Source: UBA5018 sp947463165 (GTDB taxonomy: Bacteria > Cyanobacteriota > Cyanobacteriia > PCC-6307 > Cyanobiaceae). Taken from it: DNA of 64,000 nucleotides. Of this stretch, positions 42,598 through 51,288 are shown piece by piece (the stretch's first letter is position 1; each line of letters starts with the position of its first letter). Location: the NCBI GenBank assembly GCA_943371245.1, contig CALRTY020000010.1, positions 44,710 to 108,709 of the forward strand, in the 5' to 3' direction. Made by a program: the position numbers and the translations under genes. Below the pieces are notes generated by a model. The model saw only the letters and a list, made by a program, of their open reading frames with translations, did not search any database and was not told where the DNA came from.

Positions 42598-43437
42598 ATG
42601 ACTGACATTCTGGGCGACTATCTCAGGACGATTAGCCGGGTACCGCTGCTCACGGACGAAGAAGAGTTGCACCTTGGTCGCCTCGTGCGTACCTGGCTTG
42701 ACGATCCAGAGGCCACCGTTGCAGTTCAACGCAAAGGCAAACGAGCTCTCCAGCGCTTTGTAACCGCAAATCTACGTCTTGTTGTCAGCGTGGTGACAAA
42801 ATATCGCCGAAGAGTGAGACACCTACCAATCGAACCCATAGACCTGATTCAGGCAGGAAATATTGGCTTAATTCGCGCCGCCGAAAAATTTGACCCCTCT
42901 CGCGGATATAGATTTTCAACGTATGCATACTGGTGGATTAGGCAGGCAGTAAGTCGCCACATTCAAGAGCATAGCTCAATGATTCGCGTACCCTATCCCT
43001 TGGCAAATCTTGCCATGAAAGTAGATGTACTTGCGCAGAAAAATCGACGCCAAATCAGTGCCAAAGAGGCGGCCTTAATACTAGATGAAGCACCGCATAG
43101 AGTTGAGCAAGCAATGAGCCTGCATCAATTCAACTCAACAGTATCCCTAGATCAAGTACTAAGCAACAGCGAGGGAGGAGAGATGACCCTGCTTGACACC
43201 ATAACCGACGGGCATGCACCAGAGTTGAACGACGATTACAACTGGTTCTACAACCAGCTAGGCACTCTTTCACCGGTAGAATTTGAGGTACTGAATTTAC
43301 GCTATGCCACAGAGAGACGCAGCTCACTGATGCAGTTAGCCCAAAATATGGGCAAGAGTAAACATCAGATTCAAGCGATAGAGCGCCGAGCTTTAGCTAA
43401 GTTGCGCTCATCACTAACGCCAGTACTTAATCCCTAG
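42598..43437 (+). CDS. RNA polymerase sigma-70 factor, group 2/3
   Basis: 279-residue alternative sigma factor. Region 1.2 DILGDYLRTISRVPLLTDEEE, region 2 LIQAGNIGLIRAAEKFDPSRGY and FSTYAYWWIRQAVSRHI, region 3 ANLAMKVDVLAQKNRRQ, and region 4 LSPVEFEVLNLRYATERRSS/QIQAIERRALAKLRS are all present, so it is complete. It lacks the N-terminal region 1.1. Base composition is clearly AT-richer than the core genes, hinting at transfer or weak selection. No anti-sigma factor is adjacent. Confidence 0.92.
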   Translation: MTDILGDYLRTISRVPLLTDEEELHLGRLVRTWLDDPEATVAVQRKGKRALQRFVTANLRLVVSVVTKYRRRVRHLPIEPIDLIQAGNIGLIRAAEKFDPSRGYRFSTYAYWWIRQAVSRHIQEHSSMIRVPYPLANLAMKVDVLAQKNRRQISAKEAALILDEAPHRVEQAMSLHQFNSTVSLDQVLSNSEGGEMTLLDTITDGHAPELNDDYNWFYNQLGTLSPVEFEVLNLRYATERRSSLMQLAQNMGKSKHQIQAIERRALAKLRSSLTPVLNP

Positions 43438-43933
43438 CAGACAGGAAGCAACGAATAAGCATCTCGAAAACAGGACCCAACTGCCCTCGTAATCCCACAA
43501 GCATTGCAGAGCTCGCGCCGCCCCTTGGCAGAAGATGATTGAAATAGATTGGACTTGAGTGGATTGGATTTGATTTGATTGGATTTGATTTGATTGGATT
43601 AATCTTTTTGCAGTGCCATAAATCAATTACTAATCAAGCGGATCTAGCAAATCTCGCAGATCTGAAAATCCTGGAGATCCAGCGATCCCGGAGATCTGCA
43701 AATTCTGCAAATCAAACAAAATCCACAAATCAGATAAATCAGACACACTTAATACATCACCTTGATGCCACCCTAAGCAATGCTAATGCCCTGAATTCAT
43801 TGTCTCGTCAAGCAATGGTATGGTTTCTTACGAATGAAATGACTCGATCTTCTCTGCCCACAAGCGCCGTGGCCTGGCCTGTGGCAGCGAAGATCGAGCA
43901 AGCTGGGCACACCGGCAGCTATTAGATCAGAGC
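43438..43933. repeat. Stretch with short direct repeats
   Basis: At 43538-43600 there are drifting copies of ttgatttgattgga; at 43640-43740 copies of agatctgcaaatctt-like units. No gene is recognisable in these 496 bases. Confidence 0.65.
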
Positions 43934-44662
43934 TCAGTGGCACTGGCGGAAGATCTGATCCCAAATGGCATCTTTACCAAAGAAGGTCTTGTCAGCTTCA
44001 CTTCGGCCGCGAAAGTCACCTACATTGAAGAACTTAAAATCCTGAAACTTACCTCTGGCATAGGCCTTACCATCAGGCGTGACCAGGCGAAAATCATTGT
44101 CCACAAATACTTTCTGGGCCACCGGCATAAAGAGAAACTTCACGAATGCCTCCGCTAGCTTGCGGCTACCTCGGCGGTCCACCACCTTATCAACCAGGGT
44201 GACTGGCTGCTCCGTAAGCACATTAGGACTGAACAACCTATAGGAAGTGGTCCACTCCCCCTTACGCTTGGCAATGATGGCTTCTGTTTCCCAGTTCATC
44301 AGCACATCTCCATGGCGGCGCTTCACAAATAGATCAGTGGCCTCGCGAGCATCCTTAGGCAGCACATCTACATTCTTGTAGACTCCGGTGATAAAGCTAC
44401 TTGCCTGAGGATCAGAGCCGCCAGTCCGGGTGATTGCCCCCCAGAGGGCGATAAAATTCCAACGAGACCGCCTGATGTCTTGGGATTGGCAGCCACCACC
44501 TGAACATCCTTTTGAAAATGTGGTTATAAATGATCTTGGTAAATGCATAGAAAAGATGGTGATGGTTCGGGAGTTGGCCACTGACTGGGCCATGGCCACT
44601 GGCGCAAACATCGATACCACCCCTGCCGTCAGCGCGGGCGGCGCCATCAGCCCTACCGCCAA
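43934..44662 (-). pseudogene. sbpA: Sulfate-binding protein gene with internal deletion and frameshift
   Basis: The C-terminal 190 residues match periplasmic sulfate-binding proteins: RWNFIALWGAITRTGG, DVLMNWETEAIIAKR, LVDKVVDRRGSRKLAEAFVK and GKFQDFKFFNVGDF. The N-terminus keeps a signal-like stretch (PPALTAGVVSMFAPVAMAQ). Between them about 100 or more residues are missing. The neighbouring piece VQVVAANPKTSGG is in a different frame from RWNF, so one base is also lost at about 44470. The remaining frame of 242 residues is open by chance, but a working ligand site is not expected. Confidence 0.8.
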
Positions 44663-45086
44663 GGCGGAGCGACTAGGGGCAGAGGAGGAAGGAAAGTTAT
44701 CTGCGGTTTATCGGCCGAGAGCTTATTAAACATAGGGTATTCAGGCCTGGCTTGAGCTGACTGAAACCCCAAGATGCAGCTAATTACCCGTCAGCTCACC
44801 GTTGTTTAGTGGCGAACTGAAGCCATCAGCTGGCGGCCGATCGCCTCAGCACCCAGGGGGAGACGCATGGACAAGATGCGAACTGGTCTACGGCTCCAAG
44901 GGCCGGCATTACTCCACGGCCAGCGCGCGAGCCGCCTCGCCCACAGATGTGTCGAAAATACCGGTAATTAAATCGGATTTAAGGTATTATATGGGCAGCT
45001 GCGTCCAGCTTCATGGCCTGTTTCTGGCAAATGCCCTGCTCGCCTGCTTTCCGCCTGCCTGAGTTACCCGACAGCCCCGCCTCGCC
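44663..45086. other. Gene-free stretch upstream of the Crp-like regulator
   Basis: About 420 bases between divergent genes, with an AT-rich tract aaggtattatatgg near 44980 that could be a promoter. No gene seen. Confidence 0.4.
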
Positions 45087-45641
45087 ATGACAATCAACCT
45101 GCTCCAGCGCCCTCTGCGTCTCACCCTCCATGCCAGCGACGCGTTGCCCGATGGCATGAGCTGGGAAATATTAGAGGGCTATGTAATTGCCACAACCTGG
45201 TGTGGAGATCGAGGTGTAATCAGCCTGGGCATCTGGAGCCCCGAAGATTTGATCAGCTCTGAACAGCCAGCCATTACCCCTCTTGAGCTGCACTACCTAA
45301 CAACAGTGGTGGCAGAAAAGATTGAGCTCAACACAATTGAGCGGCAGCCGTTACTAGAACACGAAAGAAAAATACTAGCAAAACTGTTGGCGATTCAGAG
45401 AATTCGATCGGCAGATGCTCGCTTGATTAAAATACTGCGGTGGATCGCCAAATCATTTGGCCAAATAAATAGCCATGGATGCAGACTATGCCTAAGTGAA
45501 CTAAACCTCATCCACAGGCAACTTGCCGAGCTCTGCGGTCTAACCCGAGTGACGGTAATCAATATTCTCAGCCGATTTCGCCTGGGAGGGCAGTTGTTAG
45601 CCGTGGGCGAATCCGATCTGCTTATACCGTCATTGCCATGA
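45087..45641 (+). CDS. Crp/Fnr-type transcriptional regulator
   Basis: 184-residue protein. The C-terminal part is a winged helix of Crp type: LIHRQLAELCGLTRVTVINI with recognition helix near residues 155-168. The N-terminal part is shorter than a complete cyclic-nucleotide domain (the first recognisable strand is SWEILEGYVIATTW), and I see no phosphate-binding cassette, so any ligand is unclear. Its position between sulfate-uptake remnants and cysA would fit a sulfur- or nitrogen-responsive regulator, but that is inference. Confidence 0.72.
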   Translation: MTINLLQRPLRLTLHASDALPDGMSWEILEGYVIATTWCGDRGVISLGIWSPEDLISSEQPAITPLELHYLTTVVAEKIELNTIERQPLLEHERKILAKLLAIQRIRSADARLIKILRWIAKSFGQINSHGCRLCLSELNLIHRQLAELCGLTRVTVINILSRFRLGGQLLAVGESDLLIPSLP

Positions 45642-45907
45642 CCACGCCACTTCCTATCTCCTGCCTCCACTGGGGCAGTGACGGCGAACTCGCCCTAGAA
45701 GATTACCTGGATCTAACGATGAACTTAACTTGCATTGATTCTGATCTTAAAAATACAACATCCATCAGCGATTTGGCCATATGCAAAAATCTCCCAAGAG
45801 CAAACGTGCGTCAAGGCCTAGACAAAACCGTGGACATGACATGCACCAATCACCACAGAAGACAAAGGATTGGCAAGGTTAACCTCAAGAAAAAGGGCAA
45901 AAGCTAG
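45638..45907 (+). CDS. Doubtful small hypothetical protein
   Basis: 89-residue frame whose ATG overlaps the stop of the Crp-like gene by four bases, the only argument for translation. The sequence (LEDYLDLTMNLTCIDSDLKN) has no recognisable domain, and its Lys-rich end runs into repeats. Confidence 0.25.
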   Translation: MTTPLPISCLHWGSDGELALEDYLDLTMNLTCIDSDLKNTTSISDLAICKNLPRANVRQGLDKTVDMTCTNHHRRQRIGKVNLKKKGKS

Positions 45908-46434
45908 GAAAACAAGCCAAGTAAACAAGCAAGCGAAAATCGGCAAATCAGCAAATCGGCCGGCAAGTCAACAAGCCGATAGATCAGCAATTTAGCAAGT
46001 CAGCAAACTAGCAGGCAAGCAAACAAGTGAGCAAGTGAGTGAGTGAGTGAGTGAGTGAGTGAGTGAGTGAGTGAGCAAGCAAGTCGGCAAGTACGCCAAT
46101 AAGCTAGGATAATAGCTAGTTAACCAAGTCAAAGACTATCAACTAGCTGAATAGCATCGATCTAGTAGTGTCGGCTCAGCAAAGTCAATTGAGCAAAGCA
46201 CCTTAAATATAGAGGATAGCTAAAGGGGCTATGGGAAACAGCGATTGCGGCGATCCCGCCCCTGAGCAGCCCTGCGTCAACGGGGCTATTGGCTATTGGC
46301 CGTGGTTCGGATTTTCCAGAATTTTGCCAACCATAAATGGTTAACCCAAAAGGGTTAATCGGCAATAGAAAATCTGGGATGGCCAATTAAACATTTTGAC
46401 GAATGGTGGCCGCAGACAGCGAGAACATCTTTGC
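45908..46434. repeat. Repeat-dominated stretch
   Basis: From 45908 to 46085 the DNA is a drift of agcaagtcggcaa-like units, including about ten perfect copies of the tetranucleotide gtga at 46035-46075. A hairpin ttaaccc-aaaa-gggttaa at 46341-46358 lies inside a larger imperfect inverted repeat (46309-46385). No gene. Confidence 0.75.
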
Positions 46435-47445
46435 TCAGATCGCATAGTCTGGAACAAAAGTACGGGTTTCACGGCTGGTAATGTGCAACTGGTCGCCGGT
46501 CTTGAGCTGGTGGTAGTCGATTTGTTCACGGGGCAGCTGTGCCAGCACCACTTCACCACTACTCAAGGTAAGTTCTGCTTGGATATCGCGGCCCATGTGC
46601 GTTAACCGGCGCAGCACTGCCGGCACGCTGTTTTCCTGGGGCAGGAGGTGCACTTCCAGATCGTGGGGCCGGATGAAGATCTGCTCACCCTGCTTGCCCT
46701 GCCGGGCTGCCAGAGGCAGATGGTTAGGCAGTACATTTACAGCCCCCACAAAGCTCATCACGAAGGGGCTGGCGGGCTGATCGTAGATCTCGGCCGGGGT
46801 GCCGATCTGCTCAATTTTCCCGTGATTCATCACCACAATTTTGTCTGCCACCTCCATGGCCTCCTCCTGATCGTGGGTGACGATCACTGTGGTGACGTGC
46901 ATCTCGTCATGGAGATTGCGTAACCAGGCGCGCAGTTCCTTACGAACCTTGGCATCGAGAGCGCTGAAGGGCTCATCCAATAGCAATACCCGAGGCTGCA
47001 CGGCCAAAGCCCTGGCCAAAGCCACCCGCTGGCGCTGGCCGCCCGACAGCTGGGAGGGATAGCGACCGCCAAAACCCTGCAGCTGCACCAACTCCAGTAG
47101 TTCGTCTACCCGATGCCGGATCGCCCCATGCTTCCAGCCCCGCAATTCCAGACCAAATCCGACGTTCTGCCGCACCGTGCGGTGCTTGAACAGGGCAAAG
47201 TGCTGGAACACAAAGCCCACATGCCGATCCTGAACCGAACGGCTGGTGGCCTCCTCTCCCGTGATCCAAATGCGGCCTTCATCGGCATCCTCCAGGCCGG
47301 CAATCAGTCGCAGCAGGGTGCTTTTGCCCGAACCCGAGGGTCCCAGCAGAGCCACCAAAGAGCCACTCTCCACATCCAGGCTCACCGCATCGACCGCCCG
47401 AAAGGCGCCGAACTGCTTGCTCACACCAGCAACGCGGATGCCCAT
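46435..47445 (-). CDS. cysA: Sulfate/thiosulfate ABC transporter ATP-binding protein
   Basis: 336-residue importer ATPase of the CysA type. Walker A GPSGSGKST (35-43), signature QLSGGQRQRVALARAL, Walker B VLLLDEPFSALD and the H-loop IVTHDQEEAMEVADKI are all intact. The C-terminal TOBE/regulatory domain contains EQIFIRPHDLEVHLLPQEN, as in cyanobacterial CysA. No cysT or cysW permease gene is in the window, and the binding-protein gene at 43934 is broken, so CysA must rely on permeases elsewhere or serve another importer. Confidence 0.9.
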   Translation of the reverse strand: MGIRVAGVSKQFGAFRAVDAVSLDVESGSLVALLGPSGSGKSTLLRLIAGLEDADEGRIWITGEEATSRSVQDRHVGFVFQHFALFKHRTVRQNVGFGLELRGWKHGAIRHRVDELLELVQLQGFGGRYPSQLSGGQRQRVALARALAVQPRVLLLDEPFSALDAKVRKELRAWLRNLHDEMHVTTVIVTHDQEEAMEVADKIVVMNHGKIEQIGTPAEIYDQPASPFVMSFVGAVNVLPNHLPLAARQGKQGEQIFIRPHDLEVHLLPQENSVPAVLRRLTHMGRDIQAELTLSSGEVVLAQLPREQIDYHQLKTGDQLHITSRETRTFVPDYAI

Positions 47446-47639
47446 GGACGGACGCAGGCAGCAACAACGCCAGCAGCCTACAGCAAATTAATAACGTATC
47501 CCCACTGGCTTACCGTTGGATAAATCCGCAAACGGTGATGCGGCCCTGGGCTTAGCACTGGGCTCGGCCTGGTCCTGGGCCTTAGCGAGGGAGAGGAGAG
47601 CCCCAATCGCGGCCGATCCAGGCGGCTAGAAAAAAGCGC

Positions 47640-47966
47640 TCAAAAGAGGGACATCGCCATGATCTTGGCGAGCTTTTCAGCATCCAAACCCTGCAATTCA
47701 TCCAGATTCAGAAAGCCTTCCTTCACCAAACTGGCGAAGACAAAAAGAATGCTTTCCTGGCGAAATTCGAAACGTCCCTCGATCCCATGACGCTGGATAC
47801 TCAGGAAATCATGGAGTTGCCAGATTTGATCAGCTGAAGTCAACTCAATGACTTGGCGGTGGAGATCGGCAATCAATCTCTCAATCGTGCGGGTCTGGGC
47901 GCGGTTCAGGGCGGTTATGCCCACCGCTTGTTCCTGTTCCGTCCAGCCCGTGAGATTAGTTTCCAT
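47640..47966 (-). CDS. frp: Fluorescence recovery protein
   Basis: 108-residue helical protein matching FRP: DQIWQLHDFLSIQRHGIEG, then FRQESILFVFASLVKEGFL and LQGLDAEKLAKIMAM. FRP binds the C-terminal domain of red orange carotenoid protein, detaches it from the phycobilisome and speeds its return to the orange form. The Trp/Asp/Arg positions in the first block are those of the OCP-binding face. It follows crtW by 34 bases on the same strand. Confidence 0.9.
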   Translation of the reverse strand: METNLTGWTEQEQAVGITALNRAQTRTIERLIADLHRQVIELTSADQIWQLHDFLSIQRHGIEGRFEFRQESILFVFASLVKEGFLNLDELQGLDAEKLAKIMAMSLF

Positions 47967-48000
47967 GAAATCAACGCTACTTTCAGATCAAAATGGGTGT

Positions 48001-48729
48001 TTAAGGCAGCTGGCGATGGCTGCGGTAATGCTTTGGCAACTGGAACCAGGCCAGCCCCGGATATTCGTGGTGTTCCCAGTGATAGCCGAAGTGATAGCAG
48101 GCCAGTAGCGAGAGCCACTCAGGCAGGGCCAGGCTGATGGAGTGATGGCCGCTGCAGCTGGGGTCCGAGTGGCGGTGGGGCAGGTAAGTGCCCACCAAAA
48201 ACAACTGCAGGGAACTAAGCAGCAGGGGCAGAGTGCAGAACAGCAGCAGATTCTGCACTGCCGTGGGCGTTTCCGCGAGGGCCAGCAGCAGTAGGAGGCC
48301 CCAGCAGGCCACCAGCCCCGTCATCTGGGGGAGCGAGAGATAACCCGCCATGAACCGGCAGTACCAGAGCAGGGGAGATTCCACCCCCTTGGCATGGAAA
48401 TCAGGATCCCGCAGGCCCCCTGGGTTGCGGTGATGGCGATGGTGCTTAGCGAAGCACCTGCCGTAGGAGAGGGCCCCATAGAGGCCCAGGGCCACAGAAC
48501 CCAGGAGATCATTGCAGCGACGATGGCTTGGCAGGAGCAGCCGATGCATGGCGTCGTGGCCGACGATGAACAACCCCGTCTGCAGGAAGCTGCGCAGGAG
48601 CACGGCCAGCACGACCAGCCCCGGGGGCATGCCATGCAAATCCACCGCCATCAGGGCGAACAAGCTGACCAGCCAGCCCAAAAGGATGGCGGCGGCCAGC
48701 ATCAGCCCCTTGCCGCTCAAACCGATCAA
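48001..48729 (-). CDS. crtW: Beta-carotene ketolase CrtW
   Basis: Membrane di-iron oxygenase of the fatty-acid-desaturase/hydroxylase superfamily that makes echinenone or canthaxanthin, the chromophores of OCP. Histidine boxes are FIVGHDAMHRLLL, KHHRHHRNPGGL and HFGYHWEHHEYP, with a further His pair in LPHRHSD. The frame opens with TTG overlapping the ocp stop by three to four bases; the ATG at 48702 is an alternative. Length 242 is normal. It lies between ocp and frp. Confidence 0.92.
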   Translation of the reverse strand: MIGLSGKGLMLAAAILLGWLVSLFALMAVDLHGMPPGLVVLAVLLRSFLQTGLFIVGHDAMHRLLLPSHRRCNDLLGSVALGLYGALSYGRCFAKHHRHHRNPGGLRDPDFHAKGVESPLLWYCRFMAGYLSLPQMTGLVACWGLLLLLALAETPTAVQNLLLFCTLPLLLSSLQLFLVGTYLPHRHSDPSCSGHHSISLALPEWLSLLACYHFGYHWEHHEYPGLAWFQLPKHYRSHRQLP

Positions 48730-49679
48730 CGGGCGAACTTGAGCAGCTCCGCCGGAGAGGCCAGCAGGTCGATCGCCACGAAGTAGATCTTGCCTTCGGG
48801 GTTGAGCAGGAAGCGCCAGGCCACGTTCATGCCGATACCGGCGCCGAACCAGGGGGTCTGCACTTTGCCCGTCACCTTGATCTGGTTGAATCCGCCTTCC
48901 GTGGGTTCGGCGTAGCCGCGCTCCGGCAGCAACTGCAGGTTCTGGCAGTCTTCGCGGAAGAAGCGCAGGATGGCTTCGGTGCCGACAATCGGCTTCTGGA
49001 AAGGAGGCTGGAGGGCACCATCCGGCAGAAACAGCTGGATCAGGTTGTCGAAATCATTGGCATTTAGCAGATTCATGTAGTTGTTCACGGTGGTGTTGAT
49101 CACCCCCTCGATGAACACTTTTTTGCGTAGCTCCTCCGGCGTGGGAGCCGCCACGGGCTCCATCACCCGCTGGCCTTCTCCCTTGGCGGGGTCGTAGCCC
49201 ATGTCCACCACGAAGTTGCGCAGCAGGGTGATCTGCTGGCCCTGCTCCACCCCTTTCACGGCAGTGAGCACGGAGGCGGCATTGGCGGAAAGCTTGTAGC
49301 CCTCGGGAATCGGCGCCACCAGGCCCGCGGCCATCCACTGGCCGAGCTGGTACCAGAAGCCCAGCTTGATATTCACCGACCAAGTGGAGTAAGTACGGCA
49401 GATTTCAGTGTCACTGCTGTTGGCCAGGTCACACATCACCTGGCTCTGCTGGGCAAAGTTCATTGCCTTGATCTGGTTGAGCACCGGCTCGGCGAACTGC
49501 ATGCGGGCCGCCCCGGGAGCGGCGATGGTGATGGTGGTGCCCATCTCCAGATAGGCGTACCAGATCAGAGCCAGCTGATCCTCAGCACTTAACAGCCGAA
49601 AGCGGGCTGTAACGGCAGGCACGACGTCAGCCGAGAGGGTGCCAGGAAAAATTTTGCTGGCCTTGTCTAGCGTGAACAT
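48726..49679 (-). CDS. ocp: Orange carotenoid protein (OCP1 type)
   Basis: Blue-light-activated photoprotective protein that quenches phycobilisome energy. The 317-residue protein has the carotenoid N-terminal domain (DQLALIWYAYLEMG; TWSVNIKLGFWYQLG), the linker, and the NTF2-like C-terminal domain (NYMNLLNANDFDNLI; GKVQTPWFGAG). Functional residues are in register with Synechocystis OCP1: Tyr 43, Trp 109, Arg 154, Tyr 201 and Trp 288. Sequence similarity to OCP1, plus frp nearby, argues for the FRP-dependent OCP1 clade. It heads the operon ocp-crtW-frp. Confidence 0.96.
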   Translation of the reverse strand: MFTLDKASKIFPGTLSADVVPAVTARFRLLSAEDQLALIWYAYLEMGTTITIAAPGAARMQFAEPVLNQIKAMNFAQQSQVMCDLANSSDTEICRTYSTWSVNIKLGFWYQLGQWMAAGLVAPIPEGYKLSANAASVLTAVKGVEQGQQITLLRNFVVDMGYDPAKGEGQRVMEPVAAPTPEELRKKVFIEGVINTTVNNYMNLLNANDFDNLIQLFLPDGALQPPFQKPIVGTEAILRFFREDCQNLQLLPERGYAEPTEGGFNQIKVTGKVQTPWFGAGIGMNVAWRFLLNPEGKIYFVAIDLLASPAELLKFAR

Positions 49680-50053
49680 CGACGTGGTACTCGCTTGTAA
49701 GGGATTTTTTGTAGCTTAGGCCACAGTGGGGCCGTTTTGGCCCGCAAATAATTGATTGGCATCTGCATCAGTGCTGCAGTCAAGGTAGGGCTTGAAAGCG
49801 GCAAAGCTCCCAACCTGGCGGCGCAGCTGATATGGCAAGCATTTGAGCCTTGGCCGGAGTGCATCTGCAGCAGACCCGGCTCCCCCTGCGGCGGACAGCC
49901 AAGGGATCTAGGGCCGACCGGTGGGCCTGCGGCGGCTCACCTGGCATTTCCCCCATCGCCGCTGCAGGCCAGCTGGGCGGGTGGACGGAACGGGGGTATT
50001 AGCAAAGAAAATACAAACCGACTTGACAGATACACCTCCCGATACAGTTAAAT
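49680..50053. other. Divergent promoter region upstream of ocp
   Basis: About 370 bases with no gene. A small hairpin ggggccgttttggccc lies near 49728, and ttgaca at 50018 may be a -35 element for the small frame at 50054. Confidence 0.35.
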
Positions 50054-50236
50054 TTGTTTATTCAAGAATCAATCGCAGAAGAGCTAACGTACGCACAACC
50101 CAAGCAAATTTTGCTCGATTGGACAGTCAAGATTGCCAATGCGATTATTGATGGGACTACCTCAGCCGAAGACGCAGCTGAACTTCGGCATTACCTACGT
50201 AGACATATTAAAAATCTCTCTAATGGATATGACTGA
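50054..50236 (+). CDS. Small hypothetical protein
   Basis: 60-residue frame from TTG, FIQESIAEELTYAQPKQILL then AEDAAELRHYLRRHIKNLS. Amphipathic helices and a normal residue mix suggest a real small protein. No family recognised. It lies at the edge of the degenerate toxin-antitoxin region. Confidence 0.4.
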   Translation: MFIQESIAEELTYAQPKQILLDWTVKIANAIIDGTTSAEDAAELRHYLRRHIKNLSNGYD

Positions 50237-50588
50237 CTTGGCGAATTACATAGAGATCTCTAGGAATCGAAGGGAGTTATACGAAAATTTTCCCTAGATG
50301 AAACCTTATACTTTTCACGTGCTTTTGTCGCAAATGCGTTCTTTTGGGCCAGCGCGAAAGAGTCACGCGAATGGCATAGCGGAGGCCTGGGTAAAGATCT
50401 TAAAAATCAAGTGGTGTATATCCCGGGGGAAAGATTGTGAATACAAAAAACAGGCTTTCGCGTAGGAAACGGTGACTGCGAGATCGGCCAGGAATAGTGC
50501 CCCGTCGTTGTGGGGAATCATCATCACGATGACCCGCTGATCTCCATTGCCCATCTCCTAGCCTCACGAAGCGAATCTCCAGGTGCCT
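50237..50588. other. Gene-free stretch
   Basis: About 350 AT-richer bases; no gene, strong hairpin or repeat that I can support. Confidence 0.4.
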
Positions 50589-50939
50589 TTACTGCACCAA
50601 CCAGGCGAGCAGCTCGGCGGCCGGCACCAGCTGCTCAATGCCATCGAGCACCAGGAGCAGCGAATGGCTGGAGAAAGAACCCGTAATCGCGCAGGCGGGC
50701 CTGCACATCTGCCAGCCAATTATGGCGATCGAGATCCAGCGGCTCAGGTTCGTCGTCGTAGCGGAATTGAACGGCAAAGAGCGTGAATCGTGAGAATTGC
50801 AGGTAGGGAGATATATCGACACCCTGCTCGCTCAGGATCTGCAGCAGATCAGCTATGTCATGGGTGAATGGGGCTCTAAGGCGGCTTTGAGATCGCGCCT
50901 GGCGACCCGAAGCATGGCCTGAGCTTCAGAGCGGGCCAT
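50589..50939 (-). pseudogene. Broken HEPN-domain gene
   Basis: Starts with MARSEAQAMLRVARRDLKAA at 50939, as in HEPN partners of minimal nucleotidyltransferases, then hits a stop after PHSPMT. The downstream part continues in another frame as PFTHDIADLLQILSEQGVDI, YLQFSRFTLFAVQFRYDD and WLADVQARLRDYG, the C-terminal half of the same domain; a third frame ends ELLAWLVQ. The central helix with the usual AAEKALK-type segment is deleted. The start overlaps the nucleotidyltransferase stop, as in intact pairs. Confidence 0.75.
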
Positions 50940-51288
50940 CAAGAACCCTCCCTTCACGATAGGCCTGGGCAATCACGTGGCTGAGCCAGTGGCATCGCTC
51001 CTCCACCTTGCTACGGGGATACAGCAGCAGGTCCACGGGAACGCGATGGCGGGCGAGCTTGTTCCAGAGCTGTCCGAGCAGCTCAAACCGGTTGTGTTTG
51101 GCGTACCACTCATCACTAACAGTGATCATGAGATCCACATCGGAGCTGCAGCGTGCTTCGCCGCGGGCGTGGGAACCAAACAGGCGCACCTCGGCCTCCG
51201 GGATCTCCTCACGGATCTCGGCAGCCATCTGCTGCAGCTGGGCCTCGCTGATTACTGAGCTGGGGGTGTTGGCTTGAGTGGCGGTCAT
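50926..51288 (-). CDS. Minimal nucleotidyltransferase (MNT) of a HEPN-MNT pair
   Basis: 120-residue nucleotidyltransferase-fold protein. The active-site signature VRLFGSHARGEARCSSDVDL holds GS at 38-39 and the metal-binding Asp pair at 50 and 52. MNT proteins paired with HEPN RNases act as antitoxins, in known cases by AMPylating the toxin. This copy looks complete, but its HEPN partner downstream is broken, so it is an orphan antitoxin. It overlaps the partner's start by 14 bases. Confidence 0.82.
   Translation of the reverse strand: MTATQANTPSSVISEAQLQQMAAEIREEIPEAEVRLFGSHARGEARCSSDVDLMITVSDEWYAKHNRFELLGQLWNKLARHRVPVDLLLYPRSKVEERCHWLSHVIAQAYREGRVLDGPL

Noticed and set aside
45908..46085. 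Possible CRISPR array
   Set aside because: Units are short, degenerate and contiguous with no unique spacers; it is a tandem repeat. The same applies to the other arrays in the window.
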